The notes under the pieces: generated by a model | What the model was told of the DNA's origin: nothing | Seen by the model: the letters and a program-made list of their open reading frames with translations, nothing else | Database searches by the model: none | Position numbers and translations under genes: made by a program | Shown: positions 34,590 to 46,439 of the stretch, piece by piece | Layout: each line of letters starts with the position of its first letter | How positions within the stretch are numbered: position 1 is the first letter of the stretch | Assembly: GCA_024516035.1 (NCBI GenBank) | Contig: CM044961.1 | Location: 9,564,094-9,628,093 of the forward strand | Length of the DNA: 64,000 nucleotides | Direction: 5' to 3' | Source: Bactericera cockerelli | Lineage: Eukaryota > Arthropoda > Insecta > Hemiptera > Triozidae

Positions 34590-34635
34590 GTTATCATGTG
34601 TTAATCACTTTCGTGATGTAGGTATATTTCAGAAA
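34590..34635 (-). repeat. SINE-3 tail fragment
   Basis: gttatcatgtgttaatcact followed by ttcgtgatgt is the SINE-3 body hairpin region without the head. The copy is cut short where the next one begins. Confidence 0.55.
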
Positions 34636-34639
34636 CAGC

Positions 34640-34790
34640 GCCCGAATAGTTCAATGCTGGTAAGATACTAATTGTTTGCCAAGGTCCCGGGTTCGAAGTT
34701 CCCGGGTCCCAAGTTAAGCAAAATTTTAGCCAAGTTCTTTGAGTGGTTGTGATTTCACTATTGTGATTAACACACACAATTATGATATCA
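34640..34790 (+). repeat. SINE-3-related copy
   Basis: ggtcccgggttcgaagttcc is a B-box region, followed by gtcccaagttaagcaaaatt and tgattaacacac near the end, as in SINE-3. The pre-B-box part differs from the other copies, so this may be a subfamily. Confidence 0.65.
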
Positions 34791-34794
34791 AAAA

Positions 34795-34945
34795 AAAGTT
34801 ATCATATTTTTGTTAATCACCTACGTGATACCACAACTACTCAAACTCGATTTACTAAATCTTTTCTGAAAACGGAACTTGAACCACCGACCTTCAGGTT
34901 ACAAGTCCGCCGCCTTATCGATCAAGCTAGTGTGAGGTCGGTACT
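34795..34945 (-). repeat. SINE-3 copy, nearly full length
   Basis: Plus-strand words agttatcatatttttgttaa, aacttgaaccaccgacctt, caggttacaagtccgccgcc and ttatcgatcaagctag cover body, B box and A-box region. It is tail to tail with the preceding plus-strand copy. Confidence 0.85.
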
Positions 34946-35075
34946 AAGTTAGTTTTGTTGTTTGTGTTGATCACAATTGTGATATCACAACTACTCAAAC
35001 TCGATTGACTAAATATTTGCCTATCTTGGGACTTGAACCACCGACCTCTGATCACAAGTCCACTCACCAGACTAT
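34946..35075 (-). repeat. SINE-3 copy
   Basis: cacaattgtgatatcacaac, tgggacttgaaccaccgacc and tgatcacaagtcc match the family on the minus strand. The head is partly eroded past the B box. Confidence 0.8.
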
Positions 35076-35129
35076 TATGGCTCACAAGTCCTATTCATCA
35101 CAAGTTCCTTGTTTATTCTACACTCTGGA

Positions 35130-35300
35130 TTTTGACCGACCTCGATAGCTCGATAAATAAGGCGGTTTCGTAACCAATAGTTAGTAGTTTGAGTCCCAAA
35201 TTTCAGGTTTAGTAAAGCGAAAGATATGTATGATAGCACAAATATGATTAAAAAATCACCCTCTGGATATTGTATGATAAATTTAAAGATGATAGGTATG
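35130..35300 (+). repeat. SINE-3 copy, diverged
   Basis: ccgacctcgatagctcgata then aataaggcggtttcgtaacc is the A-box side in plus orientation, and gtttgagtccca is the B-box position. It ends the five-copy cluster. Confidence 0.7.
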
Positions 35301-35825
35301 GTAACCTGACTGTATATTAGACACAATACTTTTATAATATTTCAAACGCCGTTTAAACCTTTGGTGTTGTGAAACTTGAGCAATAGCTGTAGAATTACTC
35401 TCTAAGGATATTTTGACTCTACTTTAAGTGAGTCTACAACTTCATAAAGTAGAACTGTAAAAAGAAAAGGAATCAAACTGAAAACAACCCTCACTTTTCT
35501 GTTTATACTGGCTGGACAGAACGCTGAATCATAGCCACCCTTTGTTCCACCTCTCTACACCACTGCACTTGTGCCTCAACTGCTAGCGCTATTTCTTATT
35601 CAAATAGCTGGTCATACCTAGCACTAGTAGCTTTACTATTCCTTATCATAATAGCTATTATACTCCCATGCCTTATTAAAATAGCTAAACCCAACTACTA
35701 TCACTACTTCTATACATTTCTGAGACTTTTGCTCTGAATTTTGTTCTTATATCTCTTATATTGTGCTTATATAATTATTATCTGTTATTTTGTGCTTATA
35801 TGAATGTATAATGTTTCTGCGTTTG
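35301..35825. other. Spacer with short repeats
   Basis: No gene seen. A partial D5 repeat (cacttttctgtttatactgg) lies at 35489-35510. Imperfect repeats of ccttat plus aaatagct occur between 35593 and 35690. Confidence 0.45.
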
Positions 35826-36330
35826 TTTTTTGTCCACTAATGAGGTGCTCATTGAAATTTCCATTTCTTCCTCTTTGCTTCTTCCTTATCATTATTCTTC
35901 TTTCTCTTTTCAATGCTGTTACCATTCTCCTTGTGTTAGGTATTGTTACTCTTGTTTCTGGTGCTTTTTTGGCATTGTGATATTTAATATATGTGGTATT
36001 CCTCTTTTTGCTGTTATTATTTTCGGTAATCTTAATGTTCTTGTTGTTGTTGTTGTTTTTGTTCATGTTTCTCTTTATATTTTTACCCTCTATAGTTTTG
36101 TCATAACATTGTTGTTATTTTGCCTGTTTCATCAATACTTTTTTTCTCATCTCATTATTGTGATTATTATAATTTTTTGGTATTTTGTTCTATTCGTTTC
36201 TGCTTTTGCGGTTGTTATTGTTGTTGTTGTTTTAATTTTCTATTCATTAAATGGTATCCTTAATCAGCATTATTATTTAGCTATACAAACGTTACCATTA
36301 TGGCTTATTATTATTTATCTTGTTATTCTT
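35826..36330. other. T/G-rich low-complexity spacer
   Basis: A 206-codon plus-strand frame crosses 35830-36450 and is almost entirely F/V/I/L/S/Y. The plus strand is poor in A, which removes most stop codons. It is not interpreted as a gene. Confidence 0.65.
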
Positions 36331-36533
36331 TCGCTATTTCTCATGCTCACTTTTTCTTTCTTTTCCTATTCTCCATCATCTTTTTTGTTTTTTCGCTCAT
36401 TCTATAACTCTCTTTTTCTCTCAAGCACGTTCTTTTGCTATTTCTTATGATCAGTTTTTCTTTCTTTTCCTATTCTCCATCATCTTTTTTTTTTTCGCTC
36501 ATTCTATAACTCTCTTTTTCTCTCAAGCACGTT
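36331..36533 (+). repeat. Tandem duplication of about 100 bp
   Basis: 36331-36431 and 36435-36533 share ttttctttcttttcctattc, tccatcatctttttt, tcgctcattctataactctc and tttttctctcaagcacgtt in order. Differences are few and mainly in the T run and the first 20 bases. Confidence 0.9.
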
Positions 36534-36950
36534 GAACTTGTGCGACTCGCGAGTACTTCTTTCTTGTATTCTCATTCTGACGTCAGTGAAATGTAGAGGT
36601 CGGCACGCTTGTCTTCTAAGTTTTTAAATTGAATTCATATGATAGTAATTATTATTTATTATTATTTTTTGAGAAAAAAAAAAAAAAACATTTTGAGGTA
36701 GTAAAAGAAAAGAATGAGAAAATTAAGAAATATGGTGTACAACTATTATCCAAAATGTTCTATAAAAAATAAAACATCCTGGTAGATTGGCTGAGTGAAG
36801 AGAATAACTCATCGTATAGAATTTGAGTTTAATTTTTAAAGTGTAATAATAGAACTTCTTAAAAATTTCATCCTAGTTCAAAATAGAACCATTAAAAAAA
36901 AAAAACATATAAACGAGGTCTTTAATTTTAGACAATCTATGTTGCTCGCT
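36534..36950. other. AT-rich spacer with a CRE octamer at 36578
   Basis: The palindrome TGACGTCA lies at 36578-36585, just after a GC-richer patch (gtgcgactcgcgagtac). No gene was seen. Confidence 0.45.
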
Positions 36951-37375
36951 CATAGCGTTGGTTGTTTCTGTTTCAATTGTTAGTTCGATCTGTTTGAATA
37001 TCATTTCCAAGTCTCTAACTAGCAGAGGAAAAAGCTCTCCAAAGCTGTCTTTGCAAACAATTCTACTTCTGTTTTTGTCTCAATCTTTCTCTCACTCTCT
37101 CATCTGTATTGCTCTCCTTTTCCTTTTTCTCTCTGTCTCTTTCTCTTGCAGTACTTGTTATTTGGTTTTGCCTCGTACATTATTCATTATTTCTTTTTAT
37201 CTGAAGACCTTCTTATGTATTCTTTATGATCTTGTTGTTTGTTTTTGTTCTTGTTTTCTTTCTTTCTTTTTTCTTCTCTTTCTTCGTCATATGTCATATT
37301 CTTCTTTATTGGCGTCAGCGTCTTCAATGGCTGCTAGTATACCTACTCCTTTATTGTTTCTTCTATCTTAAACTT
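36951..37375. other. T-rich spacer with compositional open frame
   Basis: A 137-codon plus-strand frame at 36958-37371 is S/L/F-rich and matches no family. The DNA is T/C-rich throughout. Confidence 0.55.
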
Positions 37376-39885
37376 TTAATTGCATTTTTTTAAATTAGAT
37401 ATGCACTTCGCAGTAATTTTATAAGTAAATATTTCATCCGAAAATTAAAAAGTTGGTAGAGTTAGCTATTTCTTCGGACCTAAGTAGGTAATACGTACCT
37501 TGCTTTAATTAATTTTAAGTACCCATCATGTGCAATGTTTTGTCACTAATGAAAATCAAAGAGTAGCATAATATATGTATATTTTTTTGTACTGGTAAAA
37601 AAGTAGCTTTTTTTATTAAGGTTTTTTTTTCAAAGTTCTCATGAACAGGAATGATACGTGATAAAACATGAAACACCAAGGTTCAGAGTTTCATGAATAT
37701 GTCCTTTGCTGGGCACTAGATGAAATTATGTAATGGAGACACATAGATACTTAAATGAATTACCAATTTAAAATTTTACTGTATTATTTGTAGTGTTTTG
37801 ATCTTCAAATACATTTAATGATTTTATGAAAAATAATTGTTCTTTTGAATACATTTACTGGAAATATAACAGTAAGTGCGACAATCTTAAATGATTTGTT
37901 GGATAAGATTTCAAGTTTCTTATTGTTAAAGCTCATTACTGTGCAAATAGCGAGAGCTTTCGTCTTTATTTTCTAAGAACTCTTTTGTGCTAAAAATGTA
38001 AATAATATTGAAAATACTGTATCATGCAAGATCCACATTTACGTGATCAATAATCTTCATTTGCCAGAAAGAAGTCGAGATTTTCACTGTATCCTGTATA
38101 AAAGAAAAAATGTCTTATTCAAATTTTCGCAGTTTAAATAAAAGAAGCTCAAAGAATTTGAACAAATAACAACTTAATTCCTTAACGACTCATGAAATAC
38201 TTAGTGAAGAGTAAGAATGGCTTATTTTAAATGCACCAGCGACATTGTTGTGTGATTTTTATTTGCTTTGCCAATAAAATAAAAATAAAGATTACAAGAA
38301 ACACGAAAAAGGGTGAAGAAATGAGCCAAAAGTAAATAAAGAAACAATAAGATTCTTTAGAATAAATTAAGTAATAAGAAATGTCCTTCTTGTGAAGAAG
38401 AATGAACCAATAAAATGGAATCTTTGCCAGCATCCACTTTTTAATAGACACCTTTCTGGGGATATTTCTGAGATACACAAAATAAATATACCAAATTGTT
38501 TTAGGGGGACTGATGTATGTTTGTTACTCTTCCTTATTAATAATATTTGAATGAATAAAACTGCACCTAAGTGATTGAGTGCCAGTAATTTTGTTTCATA
38601 TAAGTGCTAGGCTCTTATTATTTGTAACCTTAATTTTTTTATAACCAATCCCAAAAATACAATGCCAAAAATAAGTAAAAATATCATTTCAACTATTTAG
38701 GTTTCTGAATCAGTCAGGGGACTCCCGTTATACCAACAATGTATATATCAATCCAAGTTGCTATTATTTCATAATGGTTTCAGTGTTAGATGTATCCAAA
38801 TACCCCTTGAAGGTCCATCGGGGCACCTTTCCTCTACATGACATAAAATATTTTTATTCGACAATAATTATGCAATTTCTATGTTAATTATCTGTAAATT
38901 GGCCATCAATTTCAAGAGTTAACGTTTTATTTATATAGTCGACCATTTTATCACTTTATTTTTATATGACTAATAAAATGAGTGTTGGAATTGTGGTTTC
39001 CTCGATTTTTTTCGATTCCATCAGTTAGTTGTTTATTGTTTTTTAACTGTTTCTGGAGTTTGTTCTGATTGTTATTTTTATCATCTCTGATGTCAACTAA
39101 TTAAGTTAATGTTTAGTTATTGACCGTCACAGCTTTGTTCTAGAAGTAGATTCTTCGTTTTTCTGGTGGACCTTGAAAATCAGCGACTCACTGAGTCATC
39201 TCAGATTTCTCAGTATGGTGATTTAATACGTTTTGTGGAAACTCTTGATCTAGTTTCTCAGTAGTGCGTCACGTCAAGTACCATGTATACTGTATGTTAT
39301 TCTGTCAGTTTATGTCTTGAGTATTTTTTTATTTATAAACATAGTAGGTATTTTATTGGTTTTGATGTGGTCTTAGCTACATACTAGACGGTGAAAAAGT
39401 CCATATTTTTGTATACAATAGAGTTATTTTGCATTTTTATCTTCTTTTTTAACAATCTGATCCCAAATTAAGTGAGATTTTTAAATATTTCAGAGTATTA
39501 TACTATTATTATCTATCTTCTTCATAATCCTAATGTTGAATCTTCTGATGATCATTTTTTGTAAAATGACCAAAAAACCTATTTATCTCATATCATACAT
39601 CGATCTTAGTTTAAATTTTCTTAAACTTTCGAACCCTTTTAATTTTCAAATACATTCTTCAATGTAGTTATTTGAAATAAATACAAACATATTTCTATCT
39701 TTTTTCTTCTTCTATTCTATATTCTTAAATGTCCTTCATGTTGTTAATGTCGCCTGTCACCCTTTCGGAAGAAACACATTTATCCCTCAGGAAGACATTC
39801 AGACTTCTTATAATACAGATTCCATTTATAAATAATATGCATCATCGCCTGTTAGGGTTACATAATATACGGAAGTAAAGGGGTT
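37376..39885. other. AT-rich spacer
   Basis: No gene, tRNA-like box or paired terminal repeat was found in about 2.5 kb. Confidence 0.5.
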
Positions 39886-39899
39886 TCTTTGTTAGACAG

Positions 39900-40081
39900 G
39901 AAATCTGCGGGAGGCCAATGGTTTTGGTGGTAGATTTGACACATCCACTAGGGATAATGGTGTTTGGTTCAATGCTTCTACTCGGACATACTGCAATTGT
40001 AGATTAATCTATAACTTCAATAACTCTGGTTGCGACAGCGTTGAATCTCCTAAAAAAAAAGATACATATGGAAGTGGATAA
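39900..40081 (+). other. Open frame after an acceptor-like site, possible terminal exon or repeat
   Basis: A site ggtttctttgttagacag|g at 39899/39900 is followed by 60 open codons to TAA at 40079-40081. The translation is mixed, with cysteines and N-glycosylation-type sites (DNGVWFNASTRTYCNCRLIY). A run of A near the end (40052-40060) and the phrase ggttgcgacagcgttgaatc would also fit the 3' end of a retroposon. No family is recognised. Confidence 0.2.
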
Positions 40082-40383
40082 TACTCATTTCGAAAATCAA
40101 TATTCAATCAATCAATCTTCTGATGATTTCTAATATTTGAAATCAAAGTATTGTATTTTCTCTTAATTTTGTGAAGAAAAACATATTTATACTCTCCAAA
40201 GAAAGGTAGTTAGTTACTTCTTCTCTAGCATGGTAGGTAACTATTATTGTTTTTCGACCGACAAAATTGAGTACCTACATAAAACTAATACCCATATGTA
40301 TGTACGGCACATACCTAAATTTATAGGTACACCAAATACACCAAATAATATTTCTCGGTATTCCTTGACCAAATTGATAAGTT

Positions 40384-40666
40384 TCATTTAATTAAAAGTA
40401 TGCAGAAGTCACCGCAGCCTGAATGTGGAAACCTGTAAGGTCCGAAAGTTGAGGGGTGGGGGAAGGCAGGAATAGATACAGACAGAAGAGGGTGTCTTTT
40501 TGTCTTTACCGCAGTACGACAAGTCCTGAAATTTAATTTCGGAAGGAAGAAGGTATGTCCCTTTTTCATTCGTGAAAGGAAAATTAAAGGAAAATATTTT
40601 AATAAATACATTTTTGTGTCTACAATAATATCTGTAGGGTAAATATTTTACAAATAAAAGTTTCAT
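40384..40666 (-). other. GC-richer island with two overlapping open frames
   Basis: Minus-strand frames of 75 and 85 codons overlap at 40384-40666. Both are open across a patch richer in C. One contains KTKRHPLLSVSIPAFPHPST. An acceptor-like aaatttcag lies near 40528 on the minus strand. No domain is recognised and the two frames cannot both be coding. Confidence 0.15.
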
Positions 40667-40721
40667 TATTATTCTCCTTTTCCAAAAAGGATATTTTATA
40701 CTGATACCTATTCATTATCAG

Positions 40722-40915
40722 ATGTCGTGGTCAGATCATCGGCCTGGTTATCCATAGGTCGTGGGTTCGAAATTCAGCCGGGATATGACAAATTATCTTA
40801 TTTGGGATTTTGACCACATTACAATTGTGTTTACTGCTTTAATAATGGGACTTAATAGTCCTAAACAGCAGTATAAAATAGGTGGTATAAATTTTATTAT
40901 TAAATTTTTATCTAC
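40722..40915 (+). repeat. tRNA-derived SINE-2, most complete copy
   Basis: The head has cgtgggttcgaaattcagcc, a B-box match. The body reads tttactgctttaataatggg, acttaatagtcc and cagcagtataaa. Order and spacing match 146-350. Confidence 0.8.
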
Positions 40916-41009
40916 CGTTCATAGATTATCTTTTGACTTCAAAATTATCTGTTTTGATCAATAAAATAGAGTGTTTAGTTAGTTGATGACATCATGAATA
41001 ATTTATTAG

Positions 41010-41128
41010 AAATGGTTATGATATTAATTTTGTGTTAATCACTTTGTCCGATTATAATATTCAAATTCTTTTGCTTAACTTGGGACTTGAACAACCGAAC
41101 TTCAGGTTACAAGTCTGCCGTCTAGGTT
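41010..41128 (-). repeat. SINE-3 copy, diverged
   Basis: tttgtgttaatcactttgtc, ttgggacttgaacaaccgaa and cttcaggttacaagtctgcc match the family on the minus strand. Confidence 0.75.
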
Positions 41129-41130
41129 CG

Positions 41131-41205
41131 TGTATATTTTGAACTATTGTTTTGAACTATTGTTCGTGAATATTTTGAACTGAATATTTTGAACTATTGT
41201 ATTTA
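41131..41205 (+). repeat. Short tandem repeat of tattttgaactattgt
   Basis: Four imperfect copies of a unit around ttttgaactattg follow one another, with spacer differences of a few bases. Confidence 0.75.
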
Positions 41206-41310
41206 AGAAAATTAGCTCAATACAGTACAGTTAGGTTCTGATATTCATGAACATCTTGTACAACTTGTCACTTTTCTGTCATTCTTATTAATAGATTTCA
41301 TGTGATCTAC
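41206..41310 (+). repeat. Dispersed repeat D5, partial copy
   Basis: tagctcaatacagtacag, ttctgatattcatgaacatc and gtcacttttctgtcatt match the D5 copies at 2968 and 61450. Confidence 0.55.
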
Positions 41311-41730
41311 TTTTCATACTTATGTAGCTCGAAATTATCAGCTTCAATTATTCTTTTGATATTATTATGTCTCGCAGTACAAAAATTCAAATAATTGAGG
41401 TAGAAAATACCTATCTATTATATCTAATCTCTCTCTTCTTAGAAAATCTCTCTGTAATAAGTGCCATCGCTTCCATCTTCATCAAGAATTTTAACTAGAC
41501 ATGTCAAAGAATTTTAACCAGATATGTCAACTAGCTTATGATGAACGACAACTTTGTTTAGCTATGCATCTTATTTCTTGAGAAAGCTGTAATGGTCGTT
41601 GTTTCCAAGAAGTATCAACTGATTCCTGATTCTAGTCGGTGAGAATTGACAATCCTGATGACTCACAGAAAAATAGCTATTTTTAAAATCCAAAATGGAT
41701 GGATAAATACCTAAAAACCTTTTTGTATAT
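41311..41730. other. AT-rich spacer
   Basis: No gene seen. A 26-bp duplication, agaattttaactagacatgt / agaattttaaccagatatgt, lies at about 41486-41531. Confidence 0.5.
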
Positions 41731-41731
41731 T

Positions 41732-41812
41732 ATGAGCCAGGTGGAAGGCTAGTATTCCAGCTGACGCAGTGTTTCCTTGGTTCGAATCCCGCCCAATGCA
41801 TGGTCACTCTGA
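41732..41812 (+). repeat. tRNA-related SINE head, SINE-8-like
   Basis: ccttggttcgaatcccgccc is an excellent B box, and gaaggctagtattccagctg occupies the anticodon-arm position seen in SINE-8. The A box is weak (gccaggtggaagg). Confidence 0.6.
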
Positions 41813-42029
41813 AAGTCCATTTGATGATGGTACTTCTACATATTTTAGCTTTAATATCACAGGTTATTTGCAGTTTTGCTTGAAGAGGTTAATTGATTTT
41901 AATAAGTTTAAATTTTCAATACAATTTAAATGTTTCCAAAAGATGTTAGGAAAGACTTGAGCATGAAATTATGCTGAGCATTTTTAAGAAAGATTCATAA
42001 ATCTTTCAAAATTCTTGACTTTTCATTTG

Positions 42030-42031
<2 letters not shown>

Positions 42032-42067
<36 letters not shown>
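42032..42067. repeat. CT microsatellite
   Basis: About 18 perfect CT units stand in otherwise complex AT-rich DNA. Confidence 0.95.
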
Positions 42068-42069
<2 letters not shown>

Positions 42070-44190
42070 GCTCGTGTTCTTATGTATATGTTTGCGTACA
42101 AATGACTCTGATATAAATTATCCCGTGATTTATGAGGACTCTCTGCATATATTATATTAGGATTTAATATAATATTTTAGTCTGAGATTTATTGTATGTT
42201 CAGACTAATATACTGGTACAAAACTGTACGTATTTAAAAAAAAAAAATACTGGTCAAAGATATGTATGTTTGATTCTACAGGTATGCTATAGAAGGCTGA
42301 TATGTAAATAGGTACTGTTTTGATACTCTCATCTTAATTTATCTGTTTTTAAGGCTACTAATAATATGTAATTATTTTGAATTATTCGCATGATTTTAAG
42401 TCAGTCACCTCGCTGGATATGAGTCTTTGTCAAATAAATTACACGAAGTAAATTCTGATTTTGCTACCTGGAGATTAATTGAATTTATTTCAGTAAAAAA
42501 TATAAAAATAATATTGAATTATTAAATGAATAATCAAAAAAAAATCTTTGGATCATTAATTTTTTCATCTTCTTCTCAATGAGAATAAAAAGAATAATGT
42601 TTTTTTAACCCCGGGTAGGTAAACTCAGAAGTTCCTTGTGAAATACCTTACACCTCTTTGGTCGAGAAAAAAATATCTGTCACTATTTTATGATGAAAAT
42701 ACAAAGAAATGAACAGTCAAACTTGAAATTTCCATCGGTTTATCAGTAATCAATAATTCCCCAACATCCCAGGCCAGGAGAACCATTTTGATTTATGTCA
42801 TAGTAATTTTCTCTACAAGCCTTTTGGGAGATATTCTTGTAAAATTCATCCCTTTATCAAACTGTAATTACAAATAACTCGACCCTTATCACATAATTCG
42901 ATCTTCGGATAAGTGTGGTTTATGACAAGGACAACCCTATCATTTATTGTCTATTATTTGTGGAGGGGCATATTTTCAATGCCTTCATTGACATTGCAAT
43001 GCTGTGCGACGTGTATATGAAACACAAAATAATGCAATTTTCCAAATAGAGGCTTTTGCAAAGGCTTTATGATATATTTATAATATTTGCAAAGATAAAA
43101 CCAGTGGTGTATCTACAACTGATTGAGGGAGACAGAAATAAATAATACCATTCTAAAAATCATCAATACATTTCTTCTGAATTGTCCAGAAAGAACACAA
43201 TACTTGTTAAAGTCAAAGTGTAAGTACATACTTACATTATAAATAATTTGTTTGGTTTGGTTTGCAAGAGTATCATACCTATCTATCTTCTATTTCTTAC
43301 AACATCCATTGTATATGTAAATTGTTTTATAATTTGGTATGCATTGGTAAACTGGTAAAAAAATTAATAGATCCAAAGGTAAATTGTTAAATTGCGCCAT
43401 CCTGCTATCATGAATTAATTGATTTATAATTTGGAGACAATAACGAAATATACTACATCATATGGAGTGTCACCTCTAAGTTTCAGAAAATTCACAAGTA
43501 TTATTCTTTTGCAAACACGCCATTTTAAAAATTTAAACCTAAAATAGTGACTTAAGAGAGTGATAGGAATAGTACCTATAATTGTCTTTTTCGAAGCTAC
43601 AATAGGGAGATTTACTTAAATGTTTATTTATCAAGCATTGTTTCTGGCTATATGCTGGGTTTAAAATTTAATAATGAAAAATGTCAAATTTAACCCTTTA
43701 TTACCCGCCACTGTTTGTCACCTTCTTACTCCAAGAAATGAATTTTGAAAACCGCAAGGAAGTTGGCTGGGGCTGTCAGGGCTGCCATGTTTTATTTGAT
43801 GTTCAGGGTCGGACAAAAATGGGTAACATTATGTTGCTCAAAATGACACTTCAGATAGTGTGAACATTAGAACTTTTTTGAAGTGGAAAAACTAAAAGTT
43901 TTTCGAATTTTGAATTTAAATCACAATGCATGAGCTAATTTTATTATTAGCAATTATCAAGTAGCACATTGAACATGTGTTAATGTAAGAATTATTTATG
44001 AACCTAAGCCACAAAAAATGCGTCAATAACTTATATTTATTCGTATCCAATTCGTCCAAAAGTATTTTCATGTAATTACTACAATAAGTGACGTTCTGTC
44101 AACACCAGAGATAAAAAATTAATATCCAGATATTATTGTATCCAATAGTTACAAATTAAGAAAAATAGTTCTTCTTGGCAATGCTTTAAA
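42070..44190. other. AT-rich spacer
   Basis: No gene seen. aaccagtggtgtatctacaa at about 43104 resembles the hAT-like termini. The 60-codon frame at 43681-43863 is unrecognised. Confidence 0.45.
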
Positions 44191-44197
44191 ATTTTAA

Positions 44198-44352
44198 GGG
44201 CCGAATTATGAAACAGGATTAGATTAATCTATGTGGACACATCTCTTAACTCAGACTATTCTGCGCTGTGATTGGTTGAAATTCCACTAGTGGGCGTGTT
44301 AAGGGATAGTTCCACTTAGATTTATCTAATCCTGTTTTCAGTAATTTGGTCC
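44198..44352. mobile_element. MITE-A copy 1, 155 bp, flanked by TTAA
   Basis: The left end GGGCCGAATTATGAAACAGG and the right end, read inward, GGACCAAATTACTGAAAACA are inverted repeats that continue through ggattagat(t/a)aatcta. TTAA flanks both sides (44194-44197 and 44353-44356). The centre contains gcgctgtgattggttgaaat. Two more copies are in the window. TTAA targets suggest piggyBac-type mobilisation, although GGGCC ends also occur in PIF/Harbinger MITEs. Confidence 0.85.
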
Positions 44353-44356
44353 TTAA

Positions 44357-45110
44357 GTATTAGAACAAAGAAAGTTAAAGTTTGAACAACAAAACCGTTT
44401 CTTTTTCTCACCCTGTATAAACGAACTGTCATTTTTTTGTGTTCTACGGAAATGATAAATGCTACTTTGTTCTCTTGTCACGTACCTTGTGTAAGAGGGG
44501 TTCGTCTTGGTCCTCTTTCCCCTAATTTTCTTCCCAACAGGACTTATCTCTCTCTCTCAGATCTAATAAAAAATGGGCCCTCAGATTTATGGCTTCCAAT
44601 ATTTCCAATGACGTAGACCCCTCAAAACACGAATCTCACTCCCCATTTTATTTTTTCTACTCGTTTTTTTTTATCCTTCTTGAAATCCTTTTTGAATTGT
44701 TAGACGAGGTAGTTCATTTCAAGTGTTAGGGGTTTTTCTCGAGTAGGGTTTTGCAAGTCGATAAATCACACCCAACATTACCTATCACTTTTGATAAGAA
44801 ACTTTGCATTTGTAATGTTTTTTTTTTACAGAGATAAGATGATTATCATTAGTTTTAAAATGAAAAAGTCTTTCCTTACATCCCAAATTTACAAAAATGA
44901 CTGAGGCAAATCGATCAGCAAAATCTGTACTGATAACCACCCTGTATCACGAAAATAGAAGAGACTCATGAAAAGGGAACATGTCAAGAAAAATAAGAAG
45001 AGTGGTAGTAATTCCCTACTGAGGACAAAGTAATGCACTTGCAACACTATAAGCATGATATCAGTCGAACATGCATGGAAATAGCTGAAAGCCGAAGGAT
45101 TAAGGGAACG
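44357..45110. other. AT-rich spacer with two solo CACCCTGT ends
   Basis: CACCCTGT at 44409-44416 and 44938-44945 look like MITE right ends without located partners. No gene was seen. Confidence 0.4.
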
Positions 45111-45112
45111 GA

Positions 45113-45340
45113 ATTTTTTTCTCTCTTATAATAGGTGTCCAGGTTTGTCTTATAAATATGTTATTTTCACTTATTAGGTATACCTACACAGACGTATACG
45201 TACATGTACATTAATTCTGGAAGTTTGTCTCTTATATCCAGTTCTCTTCGTTTTTACTTATAGAGACGTGACGTGAATGTACTTATTTGATATGGAATTT
45301 TGTCTCTCATATCCAGTTTTCTTAAAACCAGGTTCGCATT
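45113..45340. repeat. Degenerate pogo-like repeat with 71-bp internal duplication
   Basis: tttgtctcttatatccagtt near 45229 recurs as tttgtctctcatatccagtt near 45300. The same phrase forms the right end of the MITE at 30613-30734, including the terminal ccaggttcg. The left end is not identifiable. Confidence 0.5.
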
Positions 45341-45344
45341 TCAT

Positions 45345-46435
45345 TTACTATATCAAATAAATAAATAACCTTGTTGTCCTAGTAACAGTAACTCTATTGT
45401 ATACAAAACACCATCAGTTAAAAGATACATTGCCTATGTAGAAAATTGTATGTAGGGCTGTAGGTGCAGTGTCATAAATACAAAATGTCTGATGAAAATG
45501 CAGAAAGGACATCGTCATTAAAAGTCTTGATGAGGTGCTAATGGCAGCTTAAAGCTCATAAGCATTTATAAGGGACTTCCCAGTACATCCCAAACCCCTC
45601 CCAGCTCAACCCTACCTACAGTACCTAACATTGTAGTCCTATTTGCCTGTAATACTTCCTATGAAAGACAATGGGTAAATATTTAGTAATATATTTAGGT
45701 ACTCTGTATAATTTATATCTATGTATTAATTTAGTTTCTGGCATATTACTATAAAATATGTATTTTAGTATCGACTTGGTAGTATAACTATGAGACTAGG
45801 ACTATCATAATGGAACGGAAACTTAGTATGCTTCGTAGTAAACTATACTATATAATAAAGAAAGTGTAAGTATATTAAATGATATTGAGTATAATATGTA
45901 TGATATGTATAGAAGTGATAATATCTATAAGTCATATATTAATACTCCTTAAAGTATATCTATGAAATGTTTTGTTCATTTTAGATGAAAATAATAGACT
46001 TTATTGAATTTTGGGTACTTTGCAAATATGTTCTCCTCTATTTCAAATTACATAATGTGTAGAACTTTTAAAAAAAATCCATTTAAACAATGTGATACAT
46101 TAAACTTTTGTATCATATTTTTGTACAATAGATTTTAACTCACTTAAGAACACATACCTCGACAGTTAAATAGTCTGTACTTCATATCAGTATATTCTTA
46201 ATGGCCATATTTGCTTAGAACATACAGACAATACGTACACTATCTGTCTATTTAAGTTATACTAATTTCTTGAAAGTCTTCTTATTTAGATGAATAATAA
46301 CTTATTAATTTTTGACACTTGCAAATATATGTAACATAAAAATTATGTAACTTTCAACAACTCATTTCTATTTCAAATACATAACCATAAAGCAAAAGAA
46401 CTTATAAAAAGAATCCATAAAAAATCAGCAAGTCT
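45345..46435. other. AT-rich spacer
   Basis: No gene seen. Only short ATG frames occur, such as an 18-codon one at about 45486-45542. Confidence 0.45.
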
Positions 46436-46439
46436 GCCG

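Noticed and set aside
34590..35300. CRISPR-like array or tRNA cluster
   Set aside because: Units are SINE copies in mixed orientation with unequal spacing.
35830..36450. 206-codon open frame on the plus strand
   Set aside because: Almost entirely F, V, I, L, S and Y from A-poor T/G-rich DNA, which lacks stop codons by composition. It also runs through a tandem duplication.
45486..45542. 18-codon ATG frame in good context
   Set aside because: Too short to distinguish from chance without transcript data.
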